Assembly (NCBI RefSeq): GCF_026210795.1
Contig: NC_089438.1
Location: 4,361,501 to 4,425,500 of the forward strand
DNA: 64,000 bases
Reading direction: 5' to 3'
DNA from: Rhizophagus irregularis
Taxonomy: Eukaryota; Glomeromycota; Glomeromycetes; Glomerales; Glomeraceae
The position numbers and the translations under genes were made by a program. Every line of letters begins with the position of its first letter. Position 1 is the first letter of the stretch. The notes under the pieces are model-generated. The model saw only the letters and a list, made by a program, of their open reading frames with translations. It searched no databases and was not told the origin of the DNA. Of the stretch, positions 58,269-64,000 are shown piece after piece.

Positions 58269-59154
58269 GGGTGGTACACAGACAAATTAACCAAAACTAT
58301 TCATGTTACTAAATTTAAAATTTTTAGATTATTGTTTTTTTAAAAAAAATTAATTTATTTTTTAAGCAAGATGATTAATTTAATGTAAAATTAAATTATT
58401 ATTGACCGAATAAATTTCAAATAATATATTTGCATTTTTTTTCCCGCTTATCATCGATGAGATTTTCCCGGGTTAAACTTTTAGCCCTAAGTTCCTTTAA
58501 ATCAGAATAATTGCAACCGATTCAGTAAATGGGACACTTGATAATCTTAACTTAGGTAGTTGTCATATTTGGATAAGTTTTGAGATTCTACTTGTCGTTA
58601 GTGAAACTTGGTCGCTTTACGTGATTGAACTTTTCTTTCCAAATTTTTATGACAAGTTTATAAACGGTTTGAGAACAAAATTACGTTTAAAATTTACTTT
58701 TAAATAAATGAAATAATGTATTTACCGCACCTGCGTTACAAATTTATATGTTTATCATTTGCCATTTTAGGGGGTGCGGCGTATAAACTAAAGATCGACA
58801 TAAATAATTTACAAAAAAGGAAGGATGCTTTGTAACGCATGGTGCGGTAAATAAATTCACTCTAAATAAATTTATCAAATTATTTTTAAATTTTTGTACT
58901 AATAGCAAACGTAACTATTTTGAGCTAATTCTTGAACAGTTTCCAACAAAAAGAAAGTTGAAAAATGAACATAATATTTAGAAGAATCTTTTAAAGTTCC
59001 GAGTTTTATTTCATAACAAATTATCATTAAAATTAACAAAAAGTCTATCTAATTAATTTATAGATTAATATCATAGTAAAAATTCGACCATAATAAAAAT
59101 AAATGTTGCTGACATAAGTTTTGATTAATTAGTCTGTGTACCATTGTACCACCC
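58269..59154. mobile_element. 886-bp non-autonomous TIR element, TA target
   Basis: Left end GGGTGGTACACAGACAAATT; right end read inward GGGTGGTACAATGGTACACA, then CAGACTAATTAATCAAAACT. The two agree over about 30 bp once an 8-bp duplication in the right end is allowed for. TA flanks both ends (58267-58268 and 59155-59156). The paralogous site at about 33365 lacks it. No transposase frame is visible. Confidence 0.75.
58721..58851. mobile_element. 131-bp MITE nested in the larger element
   Basis: Inverted ends TTTACCGCACCTGCGTTACA and, from the right, TTTACCGCACCATGCGTTAC match over 23 bp with a one-base indel. TA flanks both ends (58719-58720 and 58852-58853). It lies inside 58269-59154, so it inserted later. 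Confidence 0.75.
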
Positions 59155-59156
59155 TA

Positions 59157-60054
59157 ATCTTGTACGTATATGTCCGTTGTTTGTGCATTTTGTACACCTG
59201 CATGTTTTCTATATTGATCGTTTAGGTTTGTACTATGACATAATTGTTTGTTACCATAATATAAAAGTACTTTAATATTAAAAAATGTAATTCCATAAAA
59301 AGTTTAAAACTAATAATTAATATCGCCATTGTATTACATAATAATGCCAGACAAAGTGACTCTATTTTTAGTTCCTCATTGAGGATTTATTTATCATTTA
59401 AGATTTTTTAAGACTTTTAAACTAACGAAAATTTTTAATCTCAAAAAATTTATGAATTGAAATTTAATCAAGTCAGGATAAGGTCATATTATTGCTTTGA
59501 TCCAGATCGAAAGACAACCCGATATTAAAATTTTTTAAAACATATTAAACTTCCGTTAAACAAATTTATCAGATTTATTAAATTTATCAGTAATATAATA
59601 CTAATGTTCCAACTTGTTAAGCAATAAGTTTCAGGCGAACTATTCAAAACATTAACCCGCCTTACTCTAATAAAAGAAGTAAATTAAGACTACTGGTAGA
59701 CTTCGCAGAAATCTGAGAAATGGCGATACCTGAAACGGATGTCAGAATTATTATTACACGTGATGATTCGGATTTTGAACACAATGTATAACATTAGATA
59801 TCTGTACTTTAAGAATTTCTTCATTAAGAAAATCAATTTTTCGTAATAGTTACAAGTTAACGAATAAATACTATTTTGAAATTTTAATCACCTATATATG
59901 TAATGGAACCATCCGTTCCATTAGTAAAATTTGTCAAAAATCTGTTATATCGAGAAAAAAAAATCAAGAAATTTTTTTTTCTTTTTAAGGGATTCCGATA
60001 TGTCGAGGGTAAATTAATTATACGTTATTATGATAATTCACTGTGTAATAATAC
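59157..60054. other. Intergenic
   Basis: No gene supported. The beginning continues the histidine-kinase repeat interrupted by the TIR element; the rest shows nothing recognisable. Confidence 0.4.
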
Positions 60055-60111
60055 TATTATGATTATAAGGAATCTTTTGAATTAATTGACATCTATAAAA
60101 TACCAGTTCAT
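60055..60111 (+). pseudogene. Myb 3'-end fragment fused to a kinase promoter block
   Basis: ATTATAAGGAATCTTTTGAA and the following TAATTGACATCTATAAAAT match the 3' tail of the Myb relic at 51847-51895. It joins directly to the kinase promoter block at about 60112, marking a duplication breakpoint. Confidence 0.5.
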
Positions 60112-60420
60112 TAGCTTCTTGATGATTTTCAATAAAGGGAGAAATTAAAAAAAAAAAGAATTAACGGTAATTTATTTAATGATAAGCTCTTTTTTTTTCT
60201 TTTGTACTGTACAATCTGTACCAATGATCTACATGCATATCATAAATTTAGGTGTACAATGTTGCTTTATTTACTGTAACATTTCACTTTGATTACACAT
60301 TACTATTTAATATGTAATACAACTTCAGAGTCAAAACGCCAGTTTCAACCTTTTCTTTTCTTTTTATTTTTAATAAATTATATTTATAAAAAATTTTAAA
60401 GCCTAACAACATATTTCATT
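60112..60420 (+). promoter_or_regulatory. Duplicated kinase promoter block (copy before 60421)
   Basis: Starts abruptly with GCTTCTTGATGATTTTCAAT and carries the shared blocks AATGATAAGCTCTTTTTT, ATCATAAATTTAGG, GTACAATGTTGCTTTAT and CATATTTCATT-ATG. It is the shortest of the three gene-linked copies, so the minimal promoter probably lies within these 310 bp. Inference from conservation. Confidence 0.5.
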
Positions 60421-63005
60421 ATGTCATATAGTAAAAATAAATTAATTAATAATGCAATTAATAGATCATATGCATTAACAGATTTCAATATTCATAATGA
60501 TATACATAAACAATATGAATTCCGAAAACAAACAATTCTTGATGATGAATTACTTACGGAAAATGAAAAATCTGAAGCAATAAGAATACTAACTAAAATC
60601 TATGATTATAACAAACTTCTTTTTAATGAAGGAACAAAAAGAATTTGTGAAAATTGTAACCATGAATGTTTAGCTACAACATATTGTGAAATTTGTGTTC
60701 AAAATTATTTAAAAGAAAATTTTTCAAATTGGACATCTGGAAATGTTATTATTGATAATTTAATACAAGAATGCCAAATGAAAGCAATTGCTCCAGATTT
60801 AATACCAGAATGGATTCCATATGATAGTTTTAAAAATATTAAATATCTAACAAAAGGTGGATTTTCAGAAATTTATACAGCAATATGGATTAATGGGCGT
60901 TTTATTGAATGGAATTCTGAAAGGCAACAATTAAAAAGACTTGGAAGACAAATAGTGATACTCAAAAGATTAGAAAATGTTGAATATGCAAACCAAAGTT
61001 GGTTTGAAGAGGTTTGTAATCAAATAAAATAAATAATAACTTATTAGTTTTTTAAATGTATTAAATTCATTTATTTTATAGGCTAAATCACATTTAAATA
61101 TAAGCAATAAATGCAGCCAAGTTGTCCAATGTTTTGGATTAACACAAGATCCATCAAATGGAAATTATATGCTTGTAATGCAATATATGAACATAGATTT
61201 AAGAAAATATTTACAACAAAATCATAAAAAACTTACATGGAAAGAAAGAATTCAAATTATTACTTATATAATTAATGCACTTGAAAGAATTCATAGTGAA
61301 AATGCAATTCATAGAGATTTGCATTCTGGAAACATATTATCTAAAACTAGTAATAGATTTGATATTAGTGACCTCGGATTTTGTGGACCAGCAGATAAAC
61401 CATTAGAAAGTGTATATGGAAATCTTCCTTATATAGCACCTGAGGTTATTATTAAAAAAGAACAGACTTTTAAATCTGATATTTATAGTATTGCAATGCT
61501 TATGTGGGAAGTTTCATCAGGACAACCACCATTTATTAATTATGAACATGATTATGATCTTGCAATGAATATTGTTAATGGTGTAAGACCAAAAATTGTA
61601 CCAGGAACTCCTTTAGAATATAAAAATTTAATGAAACAATGTTGGGATGCTGATCCATCAAAAAGACCTGATATTGTTACAATTCGGATTAAAATAAATG
61701 AAATTAATTTATTTTATCAAAGTAAATCAAATGAATCATTAACTCAACCAGAAGATAATAATAATTTTGAAATGGAAAATTATATTAGCAATAGCAAACT
61801 ATTTACAAGCAAACTTCATCAATTTGACAATCTTCCTAATCCAAGAAATGCAACAGAAGGTATTTATTGATTTATTAACATTTTTGTTAATTGCTTAAAA
61901 AGCGTATTAATATATTTAATTAATTATAATTTTTTTTTAATTTAAATAATAATAGAAGAACAAGAAGGTATAAATTTAAACAAATTCTTATATAACTTTA
62001 ATTTATAAAATTAATGATAATATGTTTATAGCATTTCATAGCAATAAATCATATGATTTTCATATTCCTAATAATAGTAAGTGCAATTATATTTATTTTA
62101 AGACTATTTCTATTTGTACACTATCTTACCCAGTATCACCGACACTTTTCTGCCACGTGATCATAATAAAATATTTGTCACACGGTATCACACCTTCTGC
62201 GTTTCCCTTCATAAGTATTCTGGGGACAGAGAGTTAGAGGTGTGAAAAATTATTTTTCGCATCCTTATTCATCACAAGGGTAATTTCTTAATTCCGTAAT
62301 GCCGATAGAATAAATAGTAAAAATGGAAAACTATAAGGCGTGATATGGTGACAAATTATAGTTACGTGACACATGTTTTGCAACCTAGTGTATATTAAGA
62401 AATTATCTTATTTAAAATATGAAGTGTAGTTTATTGATTTATTTTGCTTTTTTTTAGTTGATGATTTTAATAAATTAAATAGTAAGAAAAATAGTACCTC
62501 AAAAATAAGTACCATATTTAAAGGTAATTAAATATTATATGTATTTTAAAATAGTCAAATGAATGTATAACTTATATTTAAGATTATTTTTATAGCAGAA
62601 AAAAGTTATCCAATATATTTAAAAGAAGCTCAAAAAATGGCAAATAAAATAATTAAAAGTATTCTTATTACAACTTTGTTAACATTAAACATGATTTTAA
62701 TTTATTTAGATACTCAAAATGATTTCAAGATTGAAACAATGCAACAGCAAATAAAGCAACTTCATATTGACGATGATGGTATTATAAAACAATTATTTAA
62801 ATTCTTAAAATAATAATTATTCTACAGTATTTATGATTTTTAATTTATATTTGATAGACGAAGGTGAAGTACATAACAATCCAAATCTTCATTCGAAAGA
62901 ACAAGATGAATTGGAACTTCCTGAAAGTAAGAATTATTTTTAAATTTACTTCTTAAATTATTAAATTTAACATAATATTTTTTTTTCTTAATTTTAGATA
63001 TTTAA
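60421..63005 (+). CDS. TKL-type protein kinase with one lost tail exon
   Basis: ATG 60421 (MSYSKN). Exons 60421-61011, 61082-61859, microexon 61956-61967, 62032-62076, 62458-62523, 62710-62778, 62858-62926, 62998-63005 (TAA), about 545 aa. Features: RICENCNHECLATTYCEIC, LTKGGFSEIYTA, VILKRL, AIHRDLHSGN, SDLGFCG and IAPEV. The exon that paralogues have near 62595-62640 has lost its acceptor AG (TTTAG changed to TTTTT), and the alternative acceptor shifts frame; skipping it keeps phase 1. The intron 62077-62457 is 381 nt instead of about 70 because it contains a 272-bp TIR element. Closest relative here is 53912. Confidence 0.87.
62119..62390. mobile_element. 272-bp CACTA-ended MITE within a kinase intron
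   Basis: The intron is about 310 nt longer than the same intron in 21044 and 53912. The extra part begins CACTATCTTACCCAG and ends AACCTAGTG, with TA outside each end (62117-62118 and 62391-62392). Terminal inverted repeats are short (CACTA), so the superfamily is uncertain. The element contains frames such as the one at 62022-62237 that are not genes. Confidence 0.55.
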
Positions 63006-64000
63006 ATAAAAATGAATCATAAATTAGATAACCGACATTATTATATTTGATTTTTTTCTTATCATAAATTATTTAAACACTATGACTTGATGGAATTTCT
63101 TCAAGATTCTTAGTTTGTAATTTGAATAATTTATTATTTTATTTTTTATTTTTTATTTGTTTTTTCTTTATATATATTATTTATATATATTAGTAAAATA
63201 TCATGTGTGCAAACTGAATATGTTTTTATTAAATAAATTTATAGTTTATTTTTAAATATTAAAATTCTATAACATTTCATGCATGGTAATATGATTCACA
63301 CAAGAAAATATTAAATATAAATAGCTAGCCTTACTAAATCACAGTGATCGTTAATAAAATTCTTATCCGGAATTGTTAGAATTATCATAATTTTGGATTG
63401 TAACCATCACAGCCGCATCTCAGTATTATATCGCTCTCACTAACAAACATAACCAACATATATTTATTTTGGAAAGGGTTTAAAATTAAAGTAAATTATA
63501 TATATTATAAGCATTTATTTATTTGTTAAATATCTATATAATTTTTTTTTATAAATAGTAATTATTTTGTGATAAAATAAATATTCGCTACTCTTGTAAG
63601 ATTAAATAAAAATACTGTACCTACAACTAGAAAAGAAAATAAATAAGCAAAAAATTTATTAATTTTTTTTTTAAAAATAGTTTTTTTAATATAATGTATG
63701 AAATGTAAAATATAAAAGAATGAAAAGTAATATATTCGAGCGTGTTATTATGTACTTCCACCATTACTATTATTACTACTATTACTACTATTATTACTTC
63801 CAATACTGCTATTTTCATTAGATTATTCATTTTTTTTCAGACCATTTTTTTAATACTTTTCAACATTTTTAACTAACAGGTTTAGTTAAAATACATCAAC
63901 TCTACTTCTTGAGAAAATTGTTGAAACATATTTGTTGAAAAAATGATGGTAAGATACCACATCCTGTATCAGTTATCGTTATTATACTCCTGATTCCTGA
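63006..64000 (-). pseudogene. Kinase 3' flank followed by a histidine-kinase fragment (continues beyond window)
   Basis: 63006-63500 is the kinase 3' flank shared with 56204-56720. 63710-64000 repeats 33121-33380: a TAC/TAT trinucleotide tract near 63762-63798 (Ser/Asn-rich on the minus strand), then GTTAAAATACATCAAC and TCTTGAGAAAAT, then the TNTGCGI-like HATPase fragment with stops. Probably a decayed histidine kinase piece that was duplicated together with the kinase flank. Confidence 0.5.

Noticed and set aside
1-64000. tRNA, rRNA, CRISPR or bacterial operon features
   Set aside because: No T-loop-type GTTCGAATC cloverleaf, no rRNA core motifs and no regularly spaced short repeats were seen; CRISPR and operons are not expected in a nuclear fungal sequence.

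Overview
This is an AT-rich (roughly three quarters A+T) eukaryotic nuclear window. Genes have short GT-AG introns (about 60-110 nt), poly(A/T) runs are frequent, and TA-flanked miniature inverted-repeat elements are common. Tandem TKL-type protein kinases with a cysteine-rich N-terminal module, a long Sel1-repeat gene, small Myb proteins, a Crinkler-like pseudogene and decayed retroelement and histidine-kinase pieces together point to an arbuscular mycorrhizal fungus of the Rhizophagus/Glomus type. That assignment is inference from gene content; no rRNA or tRNA marker is present.

Layout. 1-9938 holds three kinase genes: one on the minus strand running off the left edge, a minus-strand likely pseudokinase (3339-5206), and a plus-strand copy (7623-9938). 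9939-20020 is gene-poor: a Q/Y-rich low-complexity protein (16076-16573), a pogo-like MITE (17909-18310) and an exon-like tandem array (19150-20020). 20024-32190 is a mosaic of segmental duplications: kinase 21044-23319, three copies of a coiled-coil gene (only 27750-28526 intact), a T-rich minisatellite (25370-26095) and a Crinkler pseudogene (30216-31422). 32200-38800 carries remnants of a histidine kinase gene interrupted by a retroelement-like fragment.

38829-45841 contains a kinase whose first exon holds a MITE, a kinase relic, an unrecognised multi-exon (probably decaying) gene, and a 20-repeat Sel1 gene whose stop codon appears to come from a second copy of the same MITE. 49397-50187 is a clean four-exon Myb-like gene with decayed relatives nearby. 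53530-64000 holds two more kinases (53912-56203 and 60421-63005) with shared promoters and 3' flanks, separated by kinase debris and several TIR elements.

How the parts relate. The kinases at 1-2083, 7623, 21044, 53912 and 60421 share one architecture: a large exon 1 (zinc-binding-like cysteines plus the glycine loop), a large exon 2 (catalytic core), and a tail of tiny exons that all begin and end in phase 1, including a 12-nt microexon. The tail exons are where paralogues differ: a missing exon, frameshifted exons, a lost acceptor and GC donors. The C-x2-C...W-C-x2-C module of the kinases at 3339-5206 and 38829-40571 also begins the Sel1 protein, which suggests a shared adaptor module. All exon boundaries come from splice consensus and paralogue comparison, without transcript evidence.
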